Below, in pieces: positions 22,801-37,800 of a stretch of DNA of 64,000 nucleotides (positions are counted from its first letter, which is position 1; every line of letters begins with the position of its first letter). Below the pieces are notes generated by a model. The model was not told the origin of the DNA, ran no database searches, and was given only the letters and a program-made list of their open reading frames with translations. A program made the translations under genes and the position numbers. This DNA is from Patiria pectinifera (lineage: Eukaryota > Echinodermata > Asteroidea > Valvatida > Asterinidae). The stretch lies in contig CM057147.1 of the NCBI GenBank assembly GCA_029964075.1, positions 15,955,513 through 16,019,512 on the forward strand, written 5' to 3'.

Positions 22801-25800
22801 GACCAGCTACACTGCAATGCGATGTATGCTGCTAATGGACTGGTTCTCTGCTGATATTTACAGCACATTCTGTAATTTGCTTAGCAATAAGTTCAGGTAA
22901 CGTGGCTCAGTGAAGTTGGGCCCCACAGCAAGCTTGCTTAATCCCCAAACAAAAATGTCAAGTCAGACAATGGTTGGTGTCCCTGGGTTGTCTTCAGTGA
23001 TAACATAACAAGAGAGCTTTGTGCTTGTAATGTGGTCATCGGCAGACATGGTCACGCCAGTCTATTCAGGAAGGTTGGCCATGAAACATTCGTTCGAATG
23101 ATGGCTTCCTTGAGGGGCAAGAAAAGGGGGCGGGATGTTCGACTAAAAAAGTCTTGCATTTTTATTCCAGGATTTGTTTTAAATTGATCATACAGGGTGA
23201 CCCCCCAAAAAATGTCACCCTAAAACATTTGCTTAAAAAAAAAAAAAGGATGGGTGGATTTTTATATTTTGGATATCAGATTAAAGCTGATGGCTTTTCT
23301 TTCAAATACTGAAACAATCATGAAAATAGCACTTTAGGTTGCTGAGAAAATGCCAGTTATGTACAAGTATTCATTTTTCATCCTGTTCACAAGTACTTTA
23401 AACAGTGAAACATTTTCCTGTAGGCCTAAGCCTACTGTGCAATTATCCTTCATTTGTGCAATTTCTTTGTCATATTTATCATGCTGAAAGGGTTAAAAAT
23501 AGAACTAAAAAGGATAAGCTAGCTGTTCAGGTGCAAAATAAAAGGTATATCAAATTCATTTGTACACTGGTCATATTGACATTATAAAAATCCGACGATC
23601 CTTTTTTTTAAGGCAAACGTTTCAGGGTTGCATTTTTTTGGGGCCGCCCTGTGTTGTTTGAAGTTTTGCTTGGCACTGAGTGTTAAACTAGTCTCGCAGG
23701 TACACCATGGCTATCTCTTTTGTGCAGAAGTGGTGGTTCTGAAAAAAAGTTGTGGCCAGAATTGATCTAGACATTTCAAACAGCGTGCTCTGTTCGTCCG
23801 CAGGAGAGTCTCGTCTCCCGAGGACAATCAGAGCAGTTTGAAACTGTTCTTTTTAGAACCAGTACCGCTTTCTCACGAAAGAGCTTTTTTTCCGTGTTGC
23901 ACCCACAAGCTTATTTCACTAGTTTACTCAAATTGATCATGATCAAGTATCACATGGCCGCGTGCATTGTACATGATTGTATTAAATTGAATAAATACAG
24001 ACACTCAAAGACAGCCACTGATTGGATCAAATCCATGTGGACAATAACTGGATTGGATGTGGCCATTAAATTGGTTTTATGTCTACATAATTTGCATATA
24101 TCTTAAGTCTACATATATTGTACATGTGTAAATATGTCCAGGTACACATGTACTGTATGTTCGTTCCCTCTCAATGTACATGCACACGTACATGTATATC
24201 ACTTTTGGTAGAAAGGGGCATTATAAAATCATACGTTGGATTTAACAGGGAAATGAAAAAACGTGGAACCCGAATTTATAGAATGACCCTAATAATGTGA
24301 AACTTTCCTGTGTCTTTTGTCCATTATTGTATACAAATCTTTTCATGTTAACAATTGAGGGGTTTATGATCTGCTGCACTGCAGTTGATTCTCTCAAATT
24401 GCAGGAATATTACATCTTTTGAAATGTCATCAATTTTATCGAATCTGTTTAAAAGACAATCCACCTCTCTCCTGTGAATGTTGGTCACAACAATTCCCAC
24501 TGCGGAGAAACTACATGAACCATATAGAGGAAACATCTACATGAACAACATGCAAAAACAAAAATACAAACTTACAGCAATTGTTGACAAACATCATCTG
24601 CGTGGCCTAACATCATCAGGTAGTATCCAGACAAGTCAAACCATATGTGCACTCCACGGATGTATCCATTTTGGACAAATATGGCATTAAAAAAAAACCC
24701 ATCCTATTCTTAATTCCACTGCTGAAAAGGTCTAGCAAAATGATTTTCTCCTTCCATGCAATCGCATGGACGGATTTAGGTCAGAAGACCTCAAAAACAT
24801 CCTCATCAGGACAGAAAAATCCACTCTAATGGCACTGTAATGGTCTAAAGAAAAGCTTCTAAGGTGTGTCTGCACAAAAAAAAATTACAGCTTCCCGCTC
24901 TGCCCCAGCTCTTGCATCCAATGCATGTTAACCATCTGCGGAACTTTGCAGCCGGCCGCACCCTCCTCTCCTCCCTGGACACCCCCATCCTTGAGAATGG
25001 ACCAGCCGGGATGTCCAGACATCCTTGAGCCCCCCCCCCCTTTTGATTGTCCAGTCAATCAATAAACATGTCTGAACTGACCAGAGCTCCCAAGGTTGGT
25101 GCTCCATAGTTCCTGGCATGGTCACTCTGATCTCTCTTATGGGTATTCTCAATACACCATAAGCTCTCAGCTAAACAAGATAGCCAGACGACCACTGAGC
25201 AGTGGTTAGGACAACCAAGGCCACAATTGTAAAAAAAAAAAAAATATGCAAAATGAAGTAAAAGGAAAGCGCAATCGGCCCCCTCCCTTCCAAATATGTG
25301 GAAAAGAATGGAACTGACAAAAGCAGTCCCAATGCAGGGAATTCATGTACAGAGTACTGGAATTAAATCAATATATTCATTTGTGTATTAACCACGAAGG
25401 TAAATTTATACACTCATGTATGCACATTGTTGTAAAGTATAAACCCTACAATTTCAATAACACATTTACTGTGAATGTAATGTATGACACATTTTCTAAA
25501 CTTAAGGCCAAGTACTGGTACAAGAACTGTTGGTGGTACTACATGTAAGGCCTGTTCTTGTTTAACTTTAAGCCAAAATGATATTGGTTCATGTACACAC
25601 ACACACCATTAACCACACTAACTGCACTAAAGCCACGATTTTACCCAAATAAAAATGTGCTTCCCATACCACAGTGTTTTGTAACTTGGACAAAAAGTCA
25701 CTCTTCACAGTGGGGAAGCAGAGGGATCACCACAGCCCATAATTACTGCACCAACATGACCACCAGGGCTGTGGCCAGATAACTAAGGGTCACCCAGGGT

Positions 25801-28800
25801 GACCACTGACCACCAGACTGACCATCAGTGCTTGGACATAAAGATGTCACAACTCTCCATAATTGGATCAAGGGGGCCTAGCACATAGCTGACCCTATGA
25901 GGACACTGAGGCCAGGGGGCCAGACTTTGGGGAATGTTTACAAATAACCATCCACAGTGACCACAAGCTCATGAGGGTTTTTTTATGGTCCAAATGCTGT
26001 TACCGAAGGGTCCTGGCTGGGTAGAACACCAGTCCTTGCCCTCTGCCTCTGTGTCCCAGGTTCGAAGCCCACCCAGACCAACATGTGGATTGGATGTTTC
26101 AGTTTCTGTACCCGTTTGATTTTATGGTTTTAGGTTTTCTCAGAAATTGTATCTGGGTTTATCCCCCCTTGCCGGGGAACTTTCCATGTCTTTCACCTCC
26201 GCGAACCTGGTTCGAATCCCACAAAGCACACTGGTGAATTAGGTAGGATTTTTTTCAGCTTCTGCCTGATTCTTTGGGTTTACAACAAAATACATGTTAC
26301 CTGAAGTTACATGTATATCTCCAATGGTTTCTTCAGGCTTGTCAGCTTCACACTTGGGAGCTTTTGATGAGTCCTCATTAAGGTTTCTTTTACAATAACA
26401 TCTTATATAACAACATGGCTAAATGATGTCCTTTAGTATTCTCCTTGAAACAGAAGTCTAGAAAAAGGGACCAGCACGTTTCGTCGAGTAGGCCTACACA
26501 CATTAAAAAAGATCATTGTAATCTGATAAAGAAAAACAGGAGATACTGTGGTCAATGTAGCAGCGACCGGACTGACGACGTGACCACTGTGTCTAGTTAG
26601 CCTTCACCAGAGGTCAATTCATGCATGGTCAGCCAGGACTTAAGGCCAGCGTAGCCATCGACTTGTTGACCAACAGGCTAAAAAAAAACCTGGCCAATGA
26701 AACGAAAGAGAATACACTCACACTGAGTAGGTTATACTGTGTGCATGAACTGTGTGCATACAATGTATGTGCTGATAAACTTATATAGCTTTACATTGAG
26801 AACGTGACAAATGGCAGGTCAACAATTTTTCAAATGGTAATAAGTGATTACACATTCCACAATAAGGCCCAAAAAAAGTCTCCGGTTTCTGGTATGGAGC
26901 TTGCCCAAAAAGTGGTGCGGCGACCCGGCTTTTTGTGTGTGTTTTTTTTTACCTGTTTTTTTTTGCTTCAAATGTCGGCTGATGACTGCAAATGGTGCCC
27001 GACTAAACTTAGTGCAATTTTAGGGGAGACCAGAGAGGCCACATAAAGCTTATTCTCGATCATAACCCCATCTAAAAACACGTTAAAATTGTGCAGCAGC
27101 AGGATTCCAGTCAAACCAGTGAGTTTGGCGGTTTTGAGACATCATCTTTCATTGAAAAAAAACTTTTTCATTTTGCCTAATGCCTTGTTTTTAGTCCCAT
27201 CATGTTTCGCCTAACGAGGTTTTGGCAGGCATAGAATAACTTGCAAACTAAATTGTGAGTGAAGGGGGTGCTTAGTCTCTCACAAACTACAAGTCTCAGG
27301 CAATTAAGATGACCATAAGATAGTGTAATCCAGCGAACAAAATTAGAAGCAAATTTTTAGGTGGTGCCATGCTCGCGGGCACGCCGCAGGCATTCCTAAA
27401 GACAAGGCGCGCGCTTATTTTGGTAACACTATTGGTCGAAGGAGCCCGGAGTGTGTGCATACTACCTGAGCGTGACTCGCGCGAGCCCGGTGCCGCTACC
27501 GTGGTGCCACCTCAGAAAATGGCTGTCGCCGAAGTAGCCTCAAGCCTTGTTTTTTAACATTATTTATTTCCTCACTCACGAAAAAAACACATTTAAAAAT
27601 TACTGAATGAAGTACCTGAATGTGCAAAAGGCTAAAAGCCTTTGATTTTAAATGTTAACATAAGGGAGACATTTTGTGTCCAAGAAAGAATTTTTTTTCT
27701 GCATGACAAACTTGTTTGATGAATAAATGACCACGACACGGCAATTCCATTTTTAACAACTGCAGAATGTCAAAGCTCCAAAAGAAAAGGGCACATGACG
27801 TTGTGAATATCAATATACAGTTGATACTTTCAACCCAGAAAAAAAAGAACCAAATAATGTTCACTTTACTCACCAGGCAAGATATTGCATGTTAAGTTAA
27901 GTTTGACAAAAGATTGGGATCAGTTTCTCTTCCTCAAGCGCTAATTGCCTTCTTGCCGCGGGGTCCCAGATGCGACCCCCTGACGTGGGCGATATAATCG
28001 TTTCGAATCCCCAGCGAAACAAGGCAAGTGCCTACTGCGATATGCCAGCCGTGCTCTTAAGAGCAAACGGGGGTAAAAAAGAAAGAGGAAAAAAATAAGA
28101 GCGTCTGCAGAGTGAGCTTTCACAGTTTGCCAGCTGTTATCTTATCACCTTTCCATTAGTGTCAGTGCAGAGAATCCGGGGGAAATCTTTGCCGAGGTTG
28201 ATTCTAATGAGTACAGAGTGTCGGTGCGGTAATTGCACGCATGCAGTTGCAATATTGCAAAGAGGCAGTTGCAATATTGTAAAGATCCCAGGCATAATGG
28301 TGTACTTACATTGCACAAAACTATATTTCAGGCAAGTTGTAACCCGTGATCAAATTCTACATAATCTTCAAGTCAAAACTTTCACAACACAACAATTAAC
28401 ATAGATCTGCTCAGACCAAATTCAGTGTAAGACCCAAAAAGTGAATGGTTTTTTGAATTGCTATCCTTCATAAGATGGAATTGCTGCCTTAATTATAATG
28501 AACAGTTGTAATGAACATGTCAACTCCAACGCAAACAAAGTTTTGATATAGATCTGCTCAGACCAAATTCAGTAGATATAGATCTGCTCAGACCAAATTC
28601 AGTGCAAGACCCAAAAAGTGAATGGTTGGTTGAATTGCTATCCTTCATAAGATGGAATTGCTACCTTATAATGAACAGTTTTAATGAACATGTCAACTCC
28701 AACGCGAACAAAGTTTTGATTCAAAACAGCACATGAATCTTGCCATTTGGTTGGACATACATGTACATGTACCCCTCCCTCATTGGCTGGCAAAATCAAT

Positions 28801-31800
28801 CAAGAAGTCAAAATCAATAAAGTGACTGTTTTTAACAGTTAAGAATTCACTTGTTAATTTGATACAGCCATGCTTTGGCTGACATGCCGGCTGTACCTAC
28901 CAGTTACCTCTTTTGTCTGTTGATGGAATTTGACTAAGTCACAGTGTTTACATGAATGTGATCTGTTTGCTATGCATGGAAAGGGAAGTGCACTGGAAAA
29001 CAATTTTTTCACTGTCTGTGAATGATCAAACAATAGGAGGTTTGTTAACGTGATATTGTATTGTTGAGCAAGCCACTTCACCCGTGTTTCTTCTCTCCAC
29101 CTGGGAGTATACAAATGAGCACCAGCATAAGGCCCGGTTCATACTCGGCGCGAAAGCAAAAGCGAACGTGAATTTGCTGCGAATTCGTAAAAGTTGAACA
29201 CATTTCAACTTGAGCAAATTTTGCAGCTAATAAGTTGAATTCGTAAAAGTTGAACACATTTCAACTCGGGCGAATTTCGCAGCTCAAGTTTCATGACGTC
29301 AAATTCGCTTCGCATTCGCATGCAGTTTGCACCGGGCTTTATGTGGTAGTAACGGCAATAGATTGACATCCCACGATATCAATAGGGCATGAGAAGCAAC
29401 CTACCGTGAGCGACTCTCTCTTGCGACCGCTCGTGACAAAGGTGAATCCCTGAGTCTCGATGGCGACCCCCGTCTTCTGGACATGTTCCTCGATATACCT
29501 GCATTTACGGCAACAAAAAACCACGGGAAGGGAATGGACAAAAAAGAAAGAAAACACAACAAATCAGAGCTTAGTATATCAATGGGGAAGTAAAGCCACT
29601 GGCACCAACTGCACCATGTGGGAGTAACTCTAGTGAAGGTTCTAGTATAAGATTGCAAGATTTATGTCACGTACACTGTTGTGGATTTCCTGGAATCATG
29701 GGCCAAGTTCGGGCAAGGATCATTGTCAACTAGTGCTTGATTTGTGACGTACCTTATGCCTGCGCACTGATAGCAACGTGCGAACGTCTCTCGTCAAACG
29801 CTGGTCAAAATGTCACCTGCTGTACGTTATGAATGCGCGCGGCTATTGGTTACCAGCGATGCAACCAGCCCCAGTAGGTTGGTTCCAAATAGTCGACTAG
29901 CGTAGTCAACCACCGTCGACTAGACAGAGTTCGGGCTAACTTTAGTCGAACTATGGTTAACCAATGGTCAACGATAGTTCTTGCGCAAACTTGCCCATGG
30001 TTTCTAGCAAAAATCCACATGCGGTTAGGAAGGCTGCACAACTCAAATCCAACATGGGGCACATGTCTGAAATTACATTTATGAAACAAATCTTTAAGCT
30101 TGAAGCAATTTAAAAAGATCAAAAATAAAGCTTGTTTCATGTACAATGTAATCACACACAAGAAAGCAACTTTATAGAGAAAACACCTTTTACACAATCG
30201 CATTTGGTCAAAGCGGGAAAATGCAAAACAAGATTACGTTCTATAAATACACAAGTGTGTGCTGATAAGAATCTCAAAAATAATGCAGAAGTTTCCAAAT
30301 CAGGTATGACGTTAGTTTTCGTTCCAAATGTCAAACAGCCATTATCGTTGGCAATCATGTTGATATCCTAGGATATTATTATCTCCCGATGGTTTCATTT
30401 TCCTTGGAATGCCATTTTCCCCCCCCCTCTTTAAAGGTAATACACAACGTTTGCTTATGCTGTAATTTTCAGAAACGGATGGATTTGAGAATTATTGCAA
30501 ATATTGTCACATTGACCTGTACACACACGTTTGTTTAGGGTGTAAATCAAGGATTTTATAACTTTTTTCGAACTTGTGTGTTGATACATGTACATGCTGC
30601 AAAAACCACGAAACAAAAAGCTGTTCTTGTAGTCTGGTTCCGTGACCCTGCTTCAGACAAAACAGAGCATCATTGGAATTTGTAGGCCTACAAAAATTCC
30701 ACTTTTCTTAAAATTGACAGCACACCAGGAACCATGATTTCACAGGATGCTTGAGACTGTCATGCACTTACACCCATGTACATGTACCGGTACATCCAAA
30801 TTTCATAATAATTTGGTGGTTTTGTTTTTCGGTGTTTACAAATGTCGTAGGCATATATTTCCTTTAAACCAGCCTCTGCTAAAAATGCAACATGTTTAGC
30901 ATCAAGCTGCTTACGAACTAAAAAAAACATAGAATTCCAGGGGGATAACTGCACTTTGTACAAAAATCCTCCTATCATAAGATAACAAGTGCATGTACCA
31001 ATACTGCAGAATCACGCCCTACTTTCTTTAGATGACCTCCAAGTTTCTAGTTTGTTTTTAATAATACGGTAGCTTTGGCTTTTGTGCATTGGAATTTCCA
31101 GTTGACTTTCCAATTTAAGTGGACAATTTTGAGATCCTAGTCGACGTTTTGAGTTTCAAATTGGCTTCCTGAGTTTTTGAGTATACTTCCTGAATTTGAA
31201 GTTGACTTTTCAAGGCTCTAGTAGACTTTTTGAGATTCAAATTGACAATTTGGGTTTTCAGTTGACTTTGCTTTTCAAGTCTACTTTTATGAGTTTCACA
31301 GCAATTTATCCTGAAACTTGGGGAGTTACGGTAACTCAAAACTTGAAAAGTTGACTCGAAAGCCCGACTCAACACTCGAAACGTCAACTTCACCCTCAAA
31401 AGTCAGCTTGAGATTAAACAAACCCAGAGAAACCTGAACGGAAATCTTTCTCTGAAATCAAAACGGCCCAATGGAAAACATCTGGAATGTCAGAAAAACA
31501 AAAGAGGAGGAAATTTATAAATTGGGATCAGGCCGAGCATGTGCAGGACTCCTGCGGTGCTGTCTGCGCTGCTCGTAAAAATGTTCTTCCTGTCAAATGT
31601 TGGAGGTCAATGAACCCATGCATGCGACTAGTATTTCCCGTGAACGCTTCCGTTCAGACAGATCATGTCAACTGAAAGTGACATTCCGTGACATCAATCT
31701 ACCGGTACTGGCCACACACAAACAACTACATGTAAATTATAAAATCACATTTAAAATTGAAGTTCTCAATTCCGCGAACTTATCAACTAATGCAGTACTG

Positions 31801-34800
31801 GACTTCCAAATTCAACAAAAATACGAAAACAGTTCATGCATGTACTTCATTTTGTTTACATATTAATTGATCCACTCTCTGACATCAGCATTCAACAAAA
31901 ATACATGCAAGTAAACAGAATTCAATTCACTTCATTATACACTTACAATAAAATACATTAATATTAAATGAACATTGAAAAAAATTAAAATTGATTTTGA
32001 TTTTCCAAGCAAAAGCAAGGTTGAATGACCTGTACCTGAAATGACCCCCTCCAACAAACAAACTTGGGTAGAAAACATCCAGTTAATTACTCAACCAATG
32101 GTGAGTCAGATTCCAGATAAAATAAATAATATAGCCAAACCCTTCTTTTGTGTTTTCGGGGAAAAACAAGCTGACTAAGAGGTCAACTGCTTTGTCATAG
32201 CGTGATGTAAAACATCCTAAAGGATTGAAATGAACAACACAATATGCGGGTCAAACGACAACGTGTACGTGTACGTGCATTATATGTTGATGCCTAATCC
32301 ACACGTGTACCGGTGCATGTACCGTATTATATACATGTACATGTATATGAGCACTACCAATATCTGTTTTACTGTGCAGAGGTGGTAACTAAAGCATTTT
32401 TTTTTAGTTGAAGCATTTCCAATAAAGTTTACATGTAACGGTACATGTATAACTATAATAGTTAAAGAACATTTTGAACATTATAGCATACACATGTAGA
32501 ACTCTCAACAAGAAAACTGCAGTTTAGAGTGTCATTATAACGAACATTATGGGGTCTATAAACAATGTTCGTTTTAGTGGGTGTTTGTTATAGTGATTGT
32601 GCATTATATTCAAATTGACTATTTCAGGAAGCAAAGGGGATATTCGTTATAGCCAAATGTTCATTACATGTATAGCGGTGTTTGCTATAGCGGTGTCGTA
32701 CACTTGTACCCGGTAAGTACCGGTACAATGTAAGAACAAAATGCTTAGAAGAGTTGTAAACATGAATTATTTTCACAAACAAAAGCAATTGAATATTAAA
32801 TATTGACAAATCCGGCGGCAGCCATTTTCTCTGGGCGCAATTAGGCTTCTGAGTCACACTCAGGTCTCCTTGGACCACTAGGAATACCAAAGCTACATTT
32901 GAAATGTGTCAATTCATCACATGTACCGGAAGAAAGAAAGACTCAAAACTCAATCAAATCACATTCGTTGATGAAACAAACCTTTGTAAGCAGATTGCAA
33001 CAACAAGCACCGAAGGAGAGCAAATACCATTCTCTCGTCCACATGAATATTTGACACGCTGAAAGATTTACATCGTATCCGAGTGGACTACTTGCAAAAC
33101 TGGTCGGCCATTGAACCAACTTGTCTATCCACTTACAGGACGTATAGCAAATTACATGTGCATGGTCAATTGACTAGTGCTTAACCGCACGGCCAGGCAA
33201 TGCGTGCGGAACAAAGTTATACCCCAAGGCATGCATGTACAGTACATGTAGGTACATCAAAGAGCTTTTGACGTGCAAGATGGGGTTGGGGAAAGAAACG
33301 TGCGGGGATTCATTGAGGGGGAAGGGGAAATTGAGGGGAAATCTTCCATAATCTACTTTTCATGGGGAACGCTTCCGCTGAGCTGTGCAAGTATCCAAAA
33401 AGCACAAGTTAATTTTTTTTTTTGGAAGAACCTGAAAGGCAGCCAAGAGTTTGAAAGTACTTAGTATCGGCTGTAGTAATGGTTTAGATCAACTACACTA
33501 ATTTCTGTACAATTTGTGTTTTTTTATTTAAGTGTTTACATTTGCCGAGCTTAAGACAGAGTGTATTTATGTGCCATTCGAAATATACTCTGTATATTGC
33601 TTCCGCTGAGCTGTACAAGTATCCAAAAAGCACAAGTTAAAAATTTCATAATTCATATAAACATAATTTGGATAGTAGTGTTCCACATGAAATTCTTCAG
33701 GTGCTTTCTGAAATCCCATATTTTCGAAGCGACATCAAAAATTCCTTTGGTGAAACACGAGTCAGTTATTTGTGGTTGTACACACGCAAAACAGGACAGC
33801 TTCTTTCACAAAAGAATTCAACAAAAGATTGGTGCTTCAAAATTCCCCAAATTACAGAAGCAACTGTTGGATCTGTGTATTCAGGGGGAAGATATCGGTA
33901 CTCAAGACAAAGAAAGCCACATGCTATGGTAAAAAAAAATGGAAAAAGTTTGCTTACTCTATTGTTTGTCATCAATAAAATCCAGTAAATCTGTAGACAG
34001 CGGCGTACATGATGTATCTGAGCATTACTGTCACCAGAATCTGGTACAACTGGAGCACATCCTATCCAAATGAGCTTCTAACTGAACCCCAAAAAAGCAG
34101 GAGCCCGGCCATAGAGTCTCAACAATTCATCCTGATGTATGTGAATAGGTGGTGTGTAGCCGAGCTGGCCCAGTTGGGGTTCCGGTAGTGAAGTACCGTA
34201 CATGTACAATAAGTTTGGGTTATCCACGGTACAAGTACACATCATAGACTGTCCAGCTCCACGCTTGACCATGTTGCTCCGATGCTGTCCACTGGCCCAA
34301 TGATCCCGTCCACACCCTGCGTCCAGCAGAAATGGTCACTCCACGTCCCGGTCACCACGCCACACTCCCGCCACTTTCTGATCACTGGTACTAGCCGGGG
34401 CCTGACCACAAAGGCCCAAGGCCCCCTGAATACATGTATGCCCTAAAGAGTAACTGGACCATCGCCCAAGCGTTGCCACACACAGCTCCACGCATCACAA
34501 ACTGTAAGCAGCACTGCCCATAACTCAGTCATACAAATACTGAACGCTCCCTGAACGAGCACCCACACAACTACACACAAAGCCACGCGGTTGACCCCAT
34601 GAACTAGCAAGACCCACGCATAAGGCCACAGCCTTCAGGGCCCCTAATACACAAACTTGATAACACGTTTCCCAAAGTGTTAGCAAGACCATCGCAGGAG
34701 GACAAAGGGATATTCGCCCTTTGATTTTTGATTTTTTTTTTTTTTGACGGCCAGCTAATTTTACACAGCACAAGACTGTCCATGAACTGAGAAGCACCTA

Positions 34801-37800
34801 CAGTTCAAGGAATTATTAAGTTGCCTTCAGTCCACAGGTGCACCTTCTGCGGTTAGCCAGCTCGTTTAACCTTGTTTTTCATTAACAGAAAACCACAGAT
34901 ATTTCACAGGCATGAGCTGATACAAGGAGAATTTGGTTAATAAACACCATGACCTGACCTTTTGACTTATTTACGCCAGTTCTGCTGGCACTTTCCTCTG
35001 CAGGAAAATGAGTATACTCTGACTCAGAAAACTGTTTTTTTAGACATAATTTGTGGCTCTTATAACATTTCAAAGACAACAATTTAAAGTGGTGCAATAA
35101 GGTTTTGAAATGAGATAACTTTTTAATTCGAGCATGAAAGTTTGTTTCCTTTTTTTTAATTATCTACTTCAACCAATTGCCAAACAAATGCGTACATGTA
35201 CAGTGTATCTCTCACTAAGAAAAAAATGGGGAAGAAATGCTACACCAATCTACTCTCCAACTTGTTTTTGAATAGTTTTAATTTGGAGCTGCAAAGTGTC
35301 TTAAAAAAAACCGAACTCTCAAAGTACCCTCTATTTCACGGCTTTATAAGTCAAATTCATTTTGACTTGTCCATAAACCTTAATTTGTTAGCTTTAACCC
35401 CCAAAAAAGGTTTATTGTTGGAGCACAGGGAAAGACATTTTACCCAGGATTAAAATGCCAGAAAAAAATACATCAAGTTATCTTACATGTACTCAACCAG
35501 AATGGGAGTCTTTTGAGATGTTGGTCGCAACAAACATACCGGTCGTTTTTCAATTGTTTACGTCACGTTTAAGCCAAAGCGTGCATGTTCAATATGACGC
35601 AAACAGTGGAAAAAAAGGACCGGTATGTTTGCTGCCACCAACGTCTCAAAAGTCTCCCATTACAAAATCGACATGGAGTAATATAAACCAAATGTGTAGT
35701 GTACGGTATATCAAATTAGGCTTTGCCTTTCACCGACGTATGTACACTGTATTAGGGCCTACTCAGTGTGTTACCTCCTGAGTGAAAGTTGGAAAAATCA
35801 CTCGGGTGGGACTCGAACCCACGAGCTCCTGCTTTCTAGTGCAGATGTCTTACCACTCGACCACCGAGCTAACGGGATCGGTTGGCTGGTTTGAATCTCA
35901 TGTACATACATACCGGGTAGCAGCAGGTACCGCATTTACAGTGTTTATCAGGCATGCAACTGGGAATTTAGATAAAACGAGGAAATTCCAATCCACACAA
36001 GACTTTGTACAGTGTTTTTCAATTTATAATGGTATTCATGAGAAGTAAAAAAACGAGGAAATCAGCGGATCCGAGGAAAAATTGCATGCCTGGTTTATAC
36101 GTCAGTGAAGGGCAAAAACCTAATTTGATTGACATCACCCGGACGCAAAATTCCATCTTACGTGTAGAGTATGCATGACAGTCACTAGATTTGGACAAGA
36201 AAAATTGGTGCAGGAAATGATACCATCCTAGGAAACCTGAGAAATCCCAGGAACTACTGTTCAGGAAGTAGAAGCCCAGAGTGGGAAATACTGGGAAATA
36301 CCTGAAATTGTGAACTCAACTCAACCCAACCCTGACTTCCTAACCTATTATGGCTGGAAGCCTTCCTGAAATACATCCTGCAAAAGCCTCCAATGGCTGG
36401 AAGCCAATGGTACACTCTGTACACTGCACGGGGATACCAAGTCCCTTGCAAAGACAATGTGGCAGGGCTCCAAATGTACCGGTACCTTCCTCGATCCTGC
36501 AAAAATCCTGGGGAAAAGGTTTTTGCTATTTTACCCCTGACATATTTTTTTAGAGTTAATTACATATATTTTCAAAACGGCAGGTGGAGGTGATTCAACG
36601 ACTGTTTCATGACCGAACAAAATGACAAACAGCCGTCGTAAAAGCTGTTATTATCCTCGTCCAAGATGTTTGGATTATTTAAAACGTTGCACACCTACAT
36701 GTACGTCAAATTTTTTTGAAAACGATCGTAAGTTTATTGCGTGCAATAAGTTTGTTGCGCAAGTCTAACGCATGGCGTAATTAGTTACGCACTGTTTCGT
36801 GACAATGGCTGCAGGTCTTTTACAGTCTTGGTCCAAAAATGGATTTTTTATTGACTTCCACTGCCTCGGTAACTCAACCACATTGTCATGGGACTGGTTG
36901 CAAAATAGGGGAAGAAAAATTCAAATCCAGTCACTGGATCAATCATCTTTTGAGATCACCATATTTGTTCTTGTTTTTTTTTCCGTATTGTCATTAACAG
37001 TCTGGTGAGTGGAGAAGTACTTGTATTGTCATTAACAGTCCAGTGAGTGGAGATGAAAAGACCTGCATATCTCGGGGAGGTTTTCAAGGCTCTTGTACAT
37101 AATCAAGCATTGTGGCGTGTTTAGCATGTGTATCGCCACACCCATACAACCAAGTCGACATGGATAGTTCAGACGACGATTTCTTTCTAACTCAAAATAG
37201 TTTTTGCAGTGACGGCGGAGAATCTGACAGTGAAGATGCATCGGTAATTTTCGGAAGGAAAGCTTTCATGCAGACGGTCCTATTAATGCTCATATGGAAA
37301 AAAATTGTCCGACATGTTCAAAAATGTGGATTCGTAATTCCGAATCCACACTTTACTAACGATTCGTCGTTCCGAATCCACACTTTTTGACCAGTGTAAC
37401 AGATTCGTAGTTCCGAATCCACACTTATAACAATAGTATGATGTCATAGCAATGGTTTAAAAAAGGACTACTACGAACTCACAACGATTTCCTGAAATTA
37501 TCCAAAGAGTTAACCATGCGGCCAACCAAATACTAAAATTACCTGATTACTTTGCAAGGTCGGACTGCTATCTACACCTGACCAATACAGCTGCTATCAG
37601 CCAAAGCAAGGACACCATCATGCATTATTAATTTGTTTCCCTCACAGGAAGTGTCATAAATGAAAGAGGAAGCTAACACGGACAGGTATTTAGCTTCACG
37701 TACGTTTTTTCCCCCTTCTACTTAGGATTCACAAGAACGATATGGACAGGAAACAGAAGCTTTAAATTCTTGGTTGACAAAAGATACTAAATACAGTTTT

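Noticed and set aside
33561-33988. Three overlapping plus-strand frames
   Set aside because: No recognisable domain, no consistent splice sites, and flanked by a short duplicated repeat. Open in all three frames, so coding signal is not specific.
35782-36048. Plus-strand protein starting MKVGKITRVGLEPTSSCF
   Set aside because: This is the antisense reading of a tRNA-derived SINE head; such GLEPTSS peptides are common artefacts.
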